Shown piece after piece: positions 7,524 to 15,894 of a stretch of DNA of 64,000 nt; the stretch's first letter is position 1; each line of letters starts with the position of its first letter. Source of the stretch: Microlunatus capsulatus (lineage in GTDB: Bacteria > Actinomycetota > Actinomycetes > Propionibacteriales > Propionibacteriaceae); the NCBI RefSeq assembly GCF_017876495.1, contig NZ_JAGIOB010000001.1, positions 1,736,001 through 1,800,000 on the forward strand, given 5' to 3'. Both the position numbers and the translations under genes were made by a program. The notes beneath the pieces are model-generated. The model searched no databases and had not been told where the DNA came from. It was given only the letters and a program-made list of their open reading frames with translations.

Positions 7524-9144
7524 CGGCGGTGCTCAGCGTCCGGCGCTGGCCGCGGTCGACGACGGCCTCCACCAGCTCGACGCCCACCGGCGGCTCCTCG
7601 AGGACCTCGGCCAGCTGGTCGGTGGTCCGCACCCGCTGGTAGCGGGCGCCCGAGACCGCGGCGAGCGCCTCGAAGGACGCGCCGTGCGGGGTGCCGAAGA
7701 CCCGCTCGAAGGCGGCCTGGTGCTCGGGGCGGCCCTGCTCGAGGGTGGCGAAGATGCTGCCGCCGTCGTCGTTGGCGACCACCAGCCGCAGGTCCGGCCG
7801 GGGCTCGGACGGGCCGATGACCAGCCCGCCGGCGTCGTGCAGCAGGGTGAGGTCGCCCAGCAGGGCGTGCGTCGGGCGGCTGCGGGTCAGCGCGATCCCG
7901 ACGGCGGTGGACACCGTCCCGTCGATGCCCGCCAGCCCGCGGTTCGCGAAGACCTCCGCGGGGTCGGCCAGCACCGGGGCGAGGTCGAGGTCGCGGACCG
8001 GGTTGGACGAGCCGACCACCAGCGCGTCCGCGCCGCCGAGCGCGGCCCACAGCGCGGCGGCCAGCGCCGGCCCGGTGAGCACGGTCTGCGCGGCCAGCAG
8101 CTCCGCCAGCGCCTCCCGCGCGCGGACGTCGGCCTCCTGCCAGGCCGGCAGCCAGTCACCCGCCGCCGCGGGCTCGAACGCCACCGCGTCGACGACGGCG
8201 GACGCGGTCCGGCCGGGGTCGGGCCAGTCGGCGTGGGCGGAGACGACGACCAGCTCGACGTCGGTGCGCGCGAGCAGCCGGCTGACGGGGCGGGACAGGG
8301 TCGGGCGGCCCAGGACCACGACCCGCTCGACGTCCTCGGCCAGCGAGGACGCCAGCAGCAGCCGGTAGGTGCCCAGCGCCGCGGGGCCGCGGCGGGCGTT
8401 GCTGGAGGGCTCGGCGAGCAGCGGGACCCCGGCCGCGGCGGCCAGCTCCGCGGCGGCCCGGCCGGCGGCCGGGGGGAGGTCGCCGGCGACGAGGACGGTC
8501 TGCGGCCCGGCGGGCAGCACGACCGGCTCGGCGCCGCGCGCGGCGCTGACGAGCACCTCGGGTCCGGTCGGCAGCGGGGCGGCCGGACCGGGGACCAGCG
8601 GCTCGGTGAGGGCGACGTCGAGGTGCACCGGGCCCGGCTGGCGGGTCCGGGCGCCCGTGGCCGCGCTCAGCAGCCGGCCCAGCTCGAAGCGCCAGCCGGC
8701 GACGTCGCCCCCCTCGGGCCCGACCGGGGCGTCGGAGACGGCGGCGAAGGCCCGGACGTGCCGGCCGAACAGGTGGGTCTGGTCGGTGGTCTGGTTGGCC
8801 CCGGTGTGGGTCATCGCCGGCGGCCGGTCGGCGGTCAGCAGCACCAGGGGCAGGTGCGCGTGGAAGGCCTCGAGGACGGCGGGGTGCAGGTTGGCCACCG
8901 CGGTGCCGGAGGTGGTGACGACGGCGACGGGCAGCCCGGAGCCCTTGGCCAGGCCGAGGGCGAGGAAGCCGGCGCTGCGCTCGTCGATCCGGACGTGCAG
9001 GGTGAGCAGCCCGATCCGGTCGGCCTCGAACAGCTCGTAGGCCAGCGGGGCGCTGCGCGAGCCGGGCGCCAGCACGACGTCGCGGACCCCGGCGCCCAGC
9101 AGCCCCTCGACCAGCGCCCGGGCCAGCCGGGTGGCCTCAGCCAC
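7498..9144 (-). CDS. menD: 2-succinyl-5-enolpyruvyl-6-hydroxy-3-cyclohexene-1-carboxylate synthase MenD
   Basis: A 548-aa ThDP-dependent enzyme that joins isochorismate and 2-oxoglutarate (SEPHCHC synthase) in menaquinone synthesis. N-terminal pyrimidine-binding domain: VLAPGSRSAPLAYEL and VTTSGTAVANLHPAVLEA. The middle has DRPPAMTHTGANQTTDQTHLFG. The C-terminal ThDP/Mg domain has GDLTLLHDAGGL and NDDGGSIFATLEQ, all hallmarks of MenD. The start is GTG 9144, which lies inside the end of menC (8-nt overlap), so the two are coupled. The 3' end overlaps the convergent nuclease gene. Confidence 0.95.
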   Translation of the reverse strand: MAEATRLARALVEGLLGAGVRDVVLAPGSRSAPLAYELFEADRIGLLTLHVRIDERSAGFLALGLAKGSGLPVAVVTTSGTAVANLHPAVLEAFHAHLPLVLLTADRPPAMTHTGANQTTDQTHLFGRHVRAFAAVSDAPVGPEGGDVAGWRFELGRLLSAATGARTRQPGPVHLDVALTEPLVPGPAAPLPTGPEVLVSAARGAEPVVLPAGPQTVLVAGDLPPAAGRAAAELAAAAGVPLLAEPSSNARRGPAALGTYRLLLASSLAEDVERVVVLGRPTLSRPVSRLLARTDVELVVVSAHADWPDPGRTASAVVDAVAFEPAAAGDWLPAWQEADVRAREALAELLAAQTVLTGPALAAALWAALGGADALVVGSSNPVRDLDLAPVLADPAEVFANRGLAGIDGTVSTAVGIALTRSRPTHALLGDLTLLHDAGGLVIGPSEPRPDLRLVVANDDGGSIFATLEQGRPEHQAAFERVFGTPHGASFEALAAVSGARYQRVRTTDQLAEVLEEPPVGVELVEAVVDRGQRRTLSTAVSAIAATL

Positions 9145-10111
9145 GACCGGCTCCGGCGGCGGCCCGCGCTCGCGTCTGCACGAGCCGAGCCTGCCAGAAC
9201 GCCCCGACGGCGTCGGGCGCGCGGTGCCGCTCCAGGGCCTCGGGCGCGACGTCGAGCGCGCCGACGGGCAGCACCCCGTCCACCGCGACGAGCGGCGCGG
9301 CGACGAGGTCGTCGGCCAGCAGCCGGACGGTGTTGAGCCCGCAGGCGAAGGGCAGCTCCGGCAGCGCGGCGGCCAGCGCCAGGCCGGCCCGGATGCCGAC
9401 GGAGGTCTCCAGCGCGCTGGAGACGACGACGGGCAGGCCGATCCGCTCGGCGATCTCCAGGCACGCGCGCACCCCGCCCAGCGGCTGGACCTTGAGCACG
9501 GCCACGTCGGCGGCCTCCAGCGCCCGCACCCGGTACGGGTCGGCGGCGCGGCGGATCGACTCGTCCGCCGCCACCAGCACGTCGGTGCCGGAGCGGGCCA
9601 GCCGGCGCCGCAGGTCGGCCAGCTCCTCGACCGAGGCGCAGGGCTGCTCGGCGTACTCCAGCCCGAACGGCGCCAGGGCCGCCAGGGCGCGCCCGGCCTC
9701 GTCGACGGACCAGCCGCCGTTGGCGTCGACCCGGACCCGTCCGTCCGGGCCGAGGGCGTCGCGGACCGCCTCGACCCGGGCCACGTCGTCGGCCAGGGTC
9801 TGGCCCCGCTCGGCCACCTTGACCTTGGCGGTGCGGCAGCCGGCCTCGGTCGCCAGCCGGTGGGCGTGCTCGGGCCCCACGGCGGGGACGGTGCTGTTGA
9901 CCTCGACCCGGTCGCGGCGCGGCGCCGGCCAGCCCTGCTCGGCGGCCTCGTCGGCGGCCCGGAGCCAGGGCACCAGCTCGTCGCCGTCGTAGTCCAGGAA
10001 CGGGCTCCACTCGGCCCAGCCGGCGGGGCCGCGCCAGACCAGACCCTGCCGCTCGAGGATGCCGCGGAAGCGGGTGCGCAGCGGCAGCGCGTACGCGGTG
10101 GGGACGGTCAC
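9137..10111 (-). CDS. menC: o-Succinylbenzoate synthase MenC
   Basis: A 324-aa enolase-superfamily enzyme that dehydrates SHCHC to o-succinylbenzoate. Superfamily residues are visible: the KxK catalytic lysines in TAKVKVAE, the metal ligands in RVDANGGWS, LEYAEQPC and AADES, and the second catalytic lysine in VAVLKVQPLGG. GTG at 10111 is the start: 6 nt upstream is GAGACT (minus strand, 10118-10123), a -10-like box in leaderless position. It is transcribed divergently from menE with only 51 bp between starts, and runs into menD with an 8-nt overlap. Confidence 0.93.
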   Translation of the reverse strand: MTVPTAYALPLRTRFRGILERQGLVWRGPAGWAEWSPFLDYDGDELVPWLRAADEAAEQGWPAPRRDRVEVNSTVPAVGPEHAHRLATEAGCRTAKVKVAERGQTLADDVARVEAVRDALGPDGRVRVDANGGWSVDEAGRALAALAPFGLEYAEQPCASVEELADLRRRLARSGTDVLVAADESIRRAADPYRVRALEAADVAVLKVQPLGGVRACLEIAERIGLPVVVSSALETSVGIRAGLALAAALPELPFACGLNTVRLLADDLVAAPLVAVDGVLPVGALDVAPEALERHRAPDAVGAFWQARLVQTRARAAAGAGRG

Positions 10112-10117
10112 CGGCCC

Positions 10118-10155
10118 AGTCTCGCGCACCTCCGCGCACCGGCAGCGCCTAGCCT
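10118..10155. promoter_or_regulatory. Back-to-back leaderless promoters of menC and menE
   Basis: The minus-strand -10 GAGACT (10118-10123) serves menC and the plus-strand -10 TAGCCT (10150-10155) serves menE. Each is 6-7 nt from its start codon. With 17-nt spacers, each polymerase would cover the other's -10 region, so the two promoters should exclude one another. The -35 regions are not recognisable. Confidence 0.5.
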
Positions 10156-10162
10156 GGCGGGC

Positions 10163-11353
10163 GTGCAGCACGAGGGCAGCGCTCCCCCGGGGCGCCCGGA
10201 CGCCGGGCTCCGGCTGGTCGACGCGGCGGACCTGCCAGCCGCGCTCGCCGAGGCCCTGGCCGGGGGGCCCGCGGTCGCCCCCCTGCCACCCGCCCCGCTG
10301 GAGCGGCAGCAGGCGCTGGCCATGCTGACGCCCGACGAGCCCCTGGAGCCCGGCACCGCCGTCGTCGTCTCCACCTCGGGCTCCACGGGCCGACCCAAAG
10401 GCGTGCTGCTGTCCGCCGACGCCGTCGCCGCCTCGGTCCGGGCCACCCACGAGCGCCTCGGCGGTCCGGGCGACTGGGTGCTCGCCCTGCCCGCGCACTA
10501 CGTGGCCGGGCTGATGGTGCTGGCCCGCGCCGCCCTCGGCGGCACCCGCGCGCTCCGCGCGGCCCCGGACCTGGCCGACCTGCCCGCGGTCGCGTCCGCG
10601 ACGGAGGGCCGGCGCTACCTGTCCCTGGTGCCCACGCAGCTGGCCCGGGCCCTCCCGCAGCCCCCGCTGGCCCGGGCCCTGGCCGCCTTCGACGCCGTGC
10701 TCGTCGGCGGCGGCCCGCTGCCGCCGGCGCTGGCGGCCGCGGCGGCCGCGGCCGGCATCCGGGTCGTCACCACCTACGGGATGAGCGAGACCTGCGGCGG
10801 CTGCGTCTACGACGGCGTCCCGCTGGACGGGGTGGACGTCGCCCTGGCCGACGACGGCCGGGTCGCCCTGGGCGGGGCCGTCCTGTTCTCGGGCTACCGG
10901 GGCCGGCCCGACCTGAGCGCGGAGGCGCTGGTCGACGGCCGGCTGCGGACCGCCGACCGCGCGCGCTGGGAGGACGGCCGGCTGGTGGTGCTGGGCCGGG
11001 TGGACGACGTCGTGGTCAGCGGCGGGGTGAACGTCGACCTCGCCGAGGTCGAGCGCCGGCTGCGCACCTGGCCCGGGCTGGCCGGGGACGACGTCGCCGT
11101 CGTCGGGGTGCCCGACCCCGAGTGGGGCACCGCCGTCGTCGCCGTCGTCGAGCGGGCGGGGTGGTCCGACGCCGACACCGCCGCCGTCCGCGCGCACCTG
11201 CGGGCCGGGCTGCCGGCCTACGCAACGCCCCGCCGGGTCCTCGGACGGGACCGGCTGCCCCGCACCAGCAGTGGGAAGATCGACCGGCTCCGGCTCGTCG
11301 CCGGGCTGAGCACCCCCGGCGCGCCCGGGACCCCGACGACAGGAGACGCGTGA
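10163..11353 (+). CDS. menE: o-Succinylbenzoate-CoA ligase MenE
   Basis: A 396-aa member of the ANL (acyl-adenylate) superfamily that activates o-succinylbenzoate with CoA. Motifs: P-loop STSGSTGRPKG, substrate/AMP motif TTYGMSETCGG, hinge LGRVDDVVVSGGVNV and the C-terminal catalytic lysine context RTSSGKIDR. GTG 10163 is chosen because TAGCCT at 10150-10155 is 7 nt upstream, giving a leaderless start. It is shorter than typical fatty-acyl ligases, as is usual for actinobacterial MenE. Its stop overlaps the menA GTG start (GTGA). Confidence 0.93.
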   Translation: MQHEGSAPPGRPDAGLRLVDAADLPAALAEALAGGPAVAPLPPAPLERQQALAMLTPDEPLEPGTAVVVSTSGSTGRPKGVLLSADAVAASVRATHERLGGPGDWVLALPAHYVAGLMVLARAALGGTRALRAAPDLADLPAVASATEGRRYLSLVPTQLARALPQPPLARALAAFDAVLVGGGPLPPALAAAAAAAGIRVVTTYGMSETCGGCVYDGVPLDGVDVALADDGRVALGGAVLFSGYRGRPDLSAEALVDGRLRTADRARWEDGRLVVLGRVDDVVVSGGVNVDLAEVERRLRTWPGLAGDDVAVVGVPDPEWGTAVVAVVERAGWSDADTAAVRAHLRAGLPAYATPRRVLGRDRLPRTSSGKIDRLRLVAGLSTPGAPGTPTTGDA

Positions 11354-12258
11354 CCACCGAGACCGCCCGCCCGACCCCCGGCCAGTGGCTGGAGGGCGCG
11401 CGGCCGCGCACGCTGCCCGCCGCGGCGGCACCCGTGGTCGCCGCCAGCGGGCTGGCCGCGTTCGACGGCGGGCTCTCCCCCGTCCGCGCCCTGCTCGCCC
11501 TCGTGGTGGCGCTGGCCCTGCAGGTGGGCGTCAACTACGCGAACGACTACTCCGACGGCATCCGCGGCACCGACGCCGTCCGGGTCGGGCCGCTGCGGCT
11601 GGTGGGCTCCGGCGTCGCGGAGCCGGGGGCGGTCAAGCGCGCGGCCTTCGCCTGCTTCGGGCTGGCGGGCCTGGCCGGCCTGGCCCTGGTGGTGCTGACC
11701 GGTCAGTGGTGGCTGCTGGCCGTCGGCGTCGCCTGCGTCGTCGCCGCCTGGTACTACACCGGCGGGAAGCGGCCCTACGGCTACCGCGGGCTCGGCGAGG
11801 TGTTCGTCTTCGTCTTCTTCGGCCTGGTCGCGGTCTGCGGCACCTACTACGTGCAGGCCGGCCGGGTCAGCGTCGCGGCCCTGCTGACCGGGGTCTGGGT
11901 GGGCGCGCTGGCCTGCGCGCTGCTGGTGGCCAACAACCTCCGTGACCTCGACGGCGACCGCGCCGTCGGGAAGGCGACGCTGGCCACCCGGCTCGGGGAC
12001 CGCGGCACCCGGATCTTCTACGTCAGCCTGGTCCGGGGCGCCGCCCTGGTCGTCGTCGTCGTGGCCCTGCTCACCACCAGCTGGGCGCTGCTCGGGCTCG
12101 CCGGGCTGGTCGTCGCCGTGCCCGCCTCGCGCCGGGTGCTCGAGGGCGCCGTCGGCCGTGACCTCGTCCCCGTCCTCAAGGCCACGGGGCTGGCCGAGCT
12201 CGTCGCCGCCGTCGCCTTCGCCCTGGGCCTGGCCCTCGTCGCCGCCGGGGTCCTCTAG
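11350..12258 (+). CDS. menA: 1,4-Dihydroxy-2-naphthoate polyprenyltransferase MenA
   Basis: A 302-aa UbiA-superfamily integral membrane prenyltransferase that attaches the polyprenyl tail to DHNA, giving demethylmenaquinone. The two Asp-rich motifs are visible: NDYSDGIRGTD and NNLRDLDGDRAVGK. Between and after them are strongly hydrophobic helices. The GTG start overlaps the menE stop; AGGAG just upstream is its ribosome site. With menC, menD, menE and menG in the window, only menB, menF and the menaquinone hydrolase/thioesterase steps are missing locally. Confidence 0.93.
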   Translation: MTTETARPTPGQWLEGARPRTLPAAAAPVVAASGLAAFDGGLSPVRALLALVVALALQVGVNYANDYSDGIRGTDAVRVGPLRLVGSGVAEPGAVKRAAFACFGLAGLAGLALVVLTGQWWLLAVGVACVVAAWYYTGGKRPYGYRGLGEVFVFVFFGLVAVCGTYYVQAGRVSVAALLTGVWVGALACALLVANNLRDLDGDRAVGKATLATRLGDRGTRIFYVSLVRGAALVVVVVALLTTSWALLGLAGLVVAVPASRRVLEGAVGRDLVPVLKATGLAELVAAVAFALGLALVAAGVL

Positions 12259-12318
12259 CGCCGAGTTGTCAGAACCGAGGTCGGCCGGGGCCGACCTGAC
12301 GTCTGACAGCTCGGCGCT
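12257..12318. terminator. Long bidirectional terminator between menA and the Cds1-like gene
   Basis: AGCGCCGAGTTGTCAGA (12257-12273) is nearly fully complementary to TCTGACAGCTCGGCGCT (12302-12318). An inner stem AGGTCGG/CCGACCT lies in the loop. It starts within the menA stop codon and ends 10 nt from the stop of the convergent gene, so it can serve both strands. Confidence 0.85.
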
Positions 12319-12328
12319 CCGCCCGGCC

Positions 12329-13414
12329 TCAGCCGGTCCAGACGCCGGTGGCCAGCAGCTCGTCGAGCACGGCCCGGTGCGGGGCGAGGTCCCAGCCGCG
12401 CTCGGCCACCCACGCGTCGTCGTAGTAGCTGCGGGCGTAGCGCCGGCCGTCGTCGCACAGCAGGGTGACGACGCTGCCGCGCACCCCGGCGGCGCGCATC
12501 TCGGCGGCCAGCTGCAGCGCGCCCCACATGTTCGTCCCGGTCGAGCCGCCCGCCCAGCGGTCCAGCTTCTCCGTCGTCCAGCGCATGGCGGCCACGGAGG
12601 CCGCGTCGGGCACCGCGACCATCCGGTCGACCACCTGCGGGACGAAGCTGGGCTCCACCCGGGGGCGGCCGATGCCCTCGATCTTCGAGCCCGCGGCGGT
12701 GACGCCGGAGTCGCCCGTGGTCCACGAGGCGTGGAAGGCCGAGCCCTCGGGGTCGACGACGCAGAGCCGGGTGTGGAGCTTCTTGAGCCGCAGGTAGCGC
12801 CCGATCGTGGCGCTGGTGCCGCCGGTGCCCGCCCCGACGACCACCCACGTCGGCAGCGGATGGGGCTCGCGGCTCAGCTGGGCGAACATCGACTCGGCGA
12901 TGTTGTTGTTGCCGCGCCAGTCGGTGGCCCGCTCGGCGTAGGTGAACTGGTCGAGGAAGTAGCCGCCGCAGCTCTCGGCCAGCTGCTCGGCGACGGCGTA
13001 GATCTGGCCCGGGTCGTCGACGAGGTGGCAGCGGCCGCCGTAGAACTCGATGAGCGCGCACTTCTCCTTCACCGTCGAGGCGGGCATGACGGCGACGAAG
13101 TCCAGCCCGAGCAGCCGGGCGAAGTAGGCCTCGCTGACCGCCGTCGAGCCCGACGACGCCTCGACCAGCGGGGTCCCCTCGGTGATCCAGCCGTTGCACA
13201 GCCCGTAGAGCACCAGCGAGCGGGCCAGCCGGTGCTTGAGGCTGCCGGTCGGGTGCACCGACTCGTCCTTGAGGTAGAGGTCGACGCCCCACGCCGGGGG
13301 CAGCGGGAAGACGTGCAGGTGGGTGTCGGCGCTGCGGTTCGCGTCCGCCTCGACCTGGTCGATGGCCCAGGTGGACCAGGACCGGTCCCCGCCCGGGGCT
13401 GCTGGCGCGCTCAT
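12329..13414 (-). CDS. cds1: PLP-dependent L-cysteine desulfhydrase Cds1-type (cysteine synthase family)
   Basis: A 361-aa fold-type II PLP enzyme. Visible are the PLP-lysine context [11 protein letters not shown], the Asn/Ser loop [13 protein letters not shown], and the phosphate-binding glycine loop [14 protein letters not shown]. Sequence style ([30 protein letters not shown]) matches actinobacterial Cds1 (M. tuberculosis Rv3684), which degrades cysteine to sulfide, pyruvate and ammonia. A cysteine synthase role cannot be excluded. The start ATG 13414 follows a TAGCGT -10 (13421-13426, minus strand) by 6 nt, so it is leaderless. It is divergent from the DUF1905 gene. Confidence 0.8.
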   Translation of the reverse strand: MSAPAAPGGDRSWSTWAIDQVEADANRSADTHLHVFPLPPAWGVDLYLKDESVHPTGSLKHRLARSLVLYGLCNGWITEGTPLVEASSGSTAVSEAYFARLLGLDFVAVMPASTVKEKCALIEFYGGRCHLVDDPGQIYAVAEQLAESCGGYFLDQFTYAERATDWRGNNNIAESMFAQLSREPHPLPTWVVVGAGTGGTSATIGRYLRLKKLHTRLCVVDPEGSAFHASWTTGDSGVTAAGSKIEGIGRPRVEPSFVPQVVDRMVAVPDAASVAAMRWTTEKLDRWAGGSTGTNMWGALQLAAEMRAAGVRGSVVTLLCDDGRRYARSYYDDAWVAERGWDLAPHRAVLDELLATGVWTG

Positions 13415-13420
13415 GGGAGC

Positions 13421-13447
13421 ACGCTACCCAGCCGCCCGTGCCAGGCT
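13421..13447. promoter_or_regulatory. Overlapping divergent leaderless promoters
   Basis: TAGCGT on the minus strand (13421-13426) and CAGGCT on the plus strand (13442-13447) each lie 6 nt from their start codons (13414 and 13454). With a 17-nt spacer, the -35 of each falls on the -10 of the other, a symmetric arrangement. Confidence 0.5.
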
Positions 13448-13453
13448 GGCGTC

Positions 13454-13765
13454 GTGGAGTTCGCGTTCGAGGCCGTGCTGTTCCTCTGGGAGTCGCGCAC
13501 CGACGCCGAGGTGGCCCTGGTCAGCGTGCCGGTGGAGGCCTCCGAGGAGATCCGCGACCTCGTGGGCGGCGGGCCGCCCCGGGGTTTCGGCGCCGTCCGC
13601 GTCGAGGTGCAGGTGGGGCTCAGCCGCTGGCGGACGTCGGTCTTCCCCGACGCCGGCCGCGGGGCCTACGTGCTGCCGGTGAAGCGGGCGGTGCGCCGGG
13701 CCCAGGCCTGGGAGCTGGGCGGCACCGCGACCGTCCACCTGCGGGTGCTGGAGCCCGACGTCTGA
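13454..13765 (+). CDS. DUF1905-domain protein
   Basis: A 103-aa soluble protein. The sequence FEAVLFLWESRTDAEVALVSVPVEASEEIRDL ... GFGAVRVEVQVGLSRWRTSVFPD ... YVLPVKRAVRRAQ fits DUF1905, a small beta-barrel family often fused to YdeI-like domains; no such fusion is present here. The GTG start is leaderless (CAGGCT 6 nt upstream). Function is unknown; it stands alone between the Cds1-like gene and the glycosyltransferase. Confidence 0.8.
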   Translation: MEFAFEAVLFLWESRTDAEVALVSVPVEASEEIRDLVGGGPPRGFGAVRVEVQVGLSRWRTSVFPDAGRGAYVLPVKRAVRRAQAWELGGTATVHLRVLEPDV

Positions 13766-13774
13766 CCGGGGGCC

Positions 13775-14671
13775 TCAGATGACGGGCGGGTGCCCGGCCA
13801 GCAGCATCCGGCCGACCGTGCTCCAGCTCATCGGGCGCCGCCGCCCGCCCGGCTCGGTCAGGCCCAGCCAGTAGCCGCGCAGGGTCTCGGCGACCGCGAC
13901 CCGTGACCGCAGCCGCGCCCCGCCGACGAGCACCCAGGACAGCACGTAGAGCACGCCGACCGGCAGCGGCAGGTTGCGGCGGGCGAGCCAGACGCGGTTG
14001 CGGGCCTGGTAGCGGTAGAACTCCGCGTGCCGCGTGGGCTGGATCGCCGGGTGGTGGACCTCGATCTCGCCGTCGTAGCGGACGTGGAAGCCGGCGTCCC
14101 ACACCCGCCAGGCCAGCTCGACGCCCTCGTGGGCGTACCAGAACCGCTCGGGCCAGCCGTTGGCGTAGTCGAACGCCTCGCGGCGGATGGCCACCGCGCC
14201 CTCCCACACCGACATGGCGGGGCTGCTGCGGCCCGGGTCGCCCACCCGCAGCCGCGGCGTCCAGCGGCGCGGGGCGGGACGGCCCTCGGGGTCGACGACC
14301 CGCGGCTGGACCAGGCCCAGCTCGGGGTCGGCGGCGAACTGCGCGGCCATGGTGGCCAGCACCCGCTCGTGCGGCAGCCGGGCGTCGTCGTCGAGGAAGA
14401 ACAGCAGGTCGCCCTCGACCAGCGGCACCCCGGCGTTGCGGCCGGCGGGGATGCCGAGGTTCTCCGGCAGCCGGTGGGCCCGGACGCCGTCGGGCAGCCC
14501 GACGGGCTGCCAGCCGTTGCCGACCACGACCACGTCGAGCTCGACGTCGACCTGGCCCAGCAGGGAGGTCAGGGCCCGCTCGAAGTCGGCGGGCCGGTTC
14601 CCCATGGTCAGCACGACGGCGCCGATCCGGGGCCGCTCGTCCGCCGCGCCGGGTCCTGCGGGGGTGCTCAC
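13775..14671 (-). CDS. Family 2 glycosyltransferase
   Basis: A 298-aa GT-A glycosyltransferase. Residues near the N-terminus give AVVLTMGNRPADFERALTSL and the nucleotide-sugar metal motif FLDDDARLP (DXD-like). ENLGIPAGRNAGV and the acceptor-side EGAVAIRREAF follow, then a C-terminal amphipathic or membrane-associated region. The GTG start overlaps the stop of the upstream CDP-alcohol phosphotransferase gene (GTGA), so both act in one pathway, plausibly assembly of a glycosylated lipid or phosphopolyol of the envelope. The sugar and acceptor cannot be told from sequence. Confidence 0.85.
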   Translation of the reverse strand: MSTPAGPGAADERPRIGAVVLTMGNRPADFERALTSLLGQVDVELDVVVVGNGWQPVGLPDGVRAHRLPENLGIPAGRNAGVPLVEGDLLFFLDDDARLPHERVLATMAAQFAADPELGLVQPRVVDPEGRPAPRRWTPRLRVGDPGRSSPAMSVWEGAVAIRREAFDYANGWPERFWYAHEGVELAWRVWDAGFHVRYDGEIEVHHPAIQPTRHAEFYRYQARNRVWLARRNLPLPVGVLYVLSWVLVGGARLRSRVAVAETLRGYWLGLTEPGGRRRPMSWSTVGRMLLAGHPPVI

Positions 14672-15471
14672 CGCAGCCGCGCCGATCCGAGCACGGCCGC
14701 GAGGTGCCCGACGACGGTGACCACCGCCGCGGCGACCAGGCCGGCCAGCAGCACCCGGGTGGCCACGCCGTCGGCGACCAGGTCGACCAGCGCGGCGGCC
14801 AGCACCAGCAGCGAGAGCTCGACGGAGTGGAAGACGCGGTGGAACGGCACGAACCGCGCGACCTGCCGGGCCCGGCGCAGCAGGCCCCGGCTGGGCACCC
14901 GCACCTCCTCGGCGTCGCGCATCTGCGTCATCCCCGCGTAGTGCCGGGCCACGTGCACGAGGTCGTTCTCCACCTTGTTGAGCGCGACGAGCAGGCCGAG
15001 CAGCAGGCCGGCGCTGATCCACGGCCCGCTGACCCGCAGCTCGCCGGTGGCCCGGACGCCCAGGGCGACGGCGATGCCGCACTCCGCGACGTAGTGGCCC
15101 ACCCGGTCGAGGTAGACCCCGAGCGGGGACGAGGTCGCGCGCCAGCGGGCGACCTCGCCGTCGCTGCAGTCGAGCAGCATCTGCAGCTGGACGAGCACCA
15201 CGACCAGGACCGCCCCGAGCAGGGTGGGCCAGCCGGTGGCGACGGCGGCCAGCGCGGCGCTGAGGATCATCAGCCAGGTCACGCCGTTGGCGGTGAGGCC
15301 GGCCCGCAGCAGCAGCCGGGTGAGGTACGGCGAGATGTCGCGGAGGTAGGCGTGGGCGACCCAGTGCTCGGCGCCGGCCCGGGTGCGCACGCTCGGCGGC
15401 TGGGTCACCTCGCGCAGCTGCGCGATCGTCGGGTCGGCGGGCCGCGCCGACGCGGTGGCGGGGTCGCTCAC
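14668..15471 (-). CDS. CDP-alcohol phosphotransferase family membrane protein (variant active site)
   Basis: A 267-aa polytopic enzyme that would transfer a phospho-alcohol from a CDP-alcohol to an acceptor. The family motif D-x2-D-G-x2-A-R-x8-G-x3-D-x3-D is present as DCSDGEVAR ... GVYLDRVGH: the last aspartate, the proposed catalytic base, is His. About five hydrophobic helices surround it. The start is GTG 15471, overlapped by the stop of a 15-codon leaderless mini-ORF. It is coupled to the GT2 gene by GTGA. Substrate is unknown; candidates are inositol-phosphate or glycerol-phosphate lipid head groups. Confidence 0.82.
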   Translation of the reverse strand: MSDPATASARPADPTIAQLREVTQPPSVRTRAGAEHWVAHAYLRDISPYLTRLLLRAGLTANGVTWLMILSAALAAVATGWPTLLGAVLVVVLVQLQMLLDCSDGEVARWRATSSPLGVYLDRVGHYVAECGIAVALGVRATGELRVSGPWISAGLLLGLLVALNKVENDLVHVARHYAGMTQMRDAEEVRVPSRGLLRRARQVARFVPFHRVFHSVELSLLVLAAALVDLVADGVATRVLLAGLVAAAVVTVVGHLAAVLGSARLR

Positions 15472-15515
15472 CGCCTGGTCACCCGGAGTTCATCCAGGGT
15501 TCGGGCGGCAGGCAT
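15468..15515 (-). CDS. Leaderless 15-aa upstream ORF (leader peptide)
   Basis: ATG at 15515 follows TAGGGT (15523-15528, minus strand) by exactly 7 nt, so the transcript should begin at this ATG. It encodes MPAARTLDELRVTRR and stops with a TGA that overlaps the GTG start of the CDP-alcohol phosphotransferase gene (GTGA). Ribosomes would therefore reach that gene by termination-reinitiation. No translation evidence beyond geometry. Confidence 0.5.
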   Translation of the reverse strand: MPAARTLDELRVTRR

Positions 15516-15605
15516 GGCGACCACCCTAGCGGCGACGGCGACGGCGGCCGGGCGCCCGCGCCGGGCCCGGTTGTCCCGCTCGGCACCGCGACGCATACTC
15601 GACCC

Positions 15606-15863
15606 ATGGGGCGGTACCTGCCGATCATCATCGTGGCCCTGCTGATGATCTACTGCGTGGTCGAGGTGGCGCAGGCGCCGCCGCTCGCCGTCCGCCGGAT
15701 GCCCCGCTGGCTGTGGGCCGTGGCCATCATCTGCGTGCCGCTCGTCGGCGCCGTCGCGTGGCTGCTGCTCGGCCGGCCCAACGCCGAGAGCCTCGGCACC
15801 AGCCGCCCCCGTCCCCGCCCCCAGGCCCCGGACGACGACATCGACTTCCTCCGCGGCCTCTAG
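15606..15863 (+). CDS. Small PLDc_N-type membrane protein
   Basis: An 85-aa protein with two hydrophobic helices (residues of about 5-24 and 36-54) separated by PPLAVRRMPRWLW, then a soluble acidic tail DDDIDFLRGL. This is the phospholipase D-nuclease N-terminal (PLDc_N) architecture common in actinobacteria as a free-standing protein. The ATG is leaderless: CATACT (15594-15599) lies 6 nt upstream. It is divergent from the mini-ORF/phosphotransferase operon. Role unknown. Confidence 0.8.
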   Translation: MGRYLPIIIVALLMIYCVVEVAQAPPLAVRRMPRWLWAVAIICVPLVGAVAWLLLGRPNAESLGTSRPRPRPQAPDDDIDFLRGL

Positions 15864-15894
15864 CCCCGCACGTCAGCCCGGCTCTCCCGCGCAC

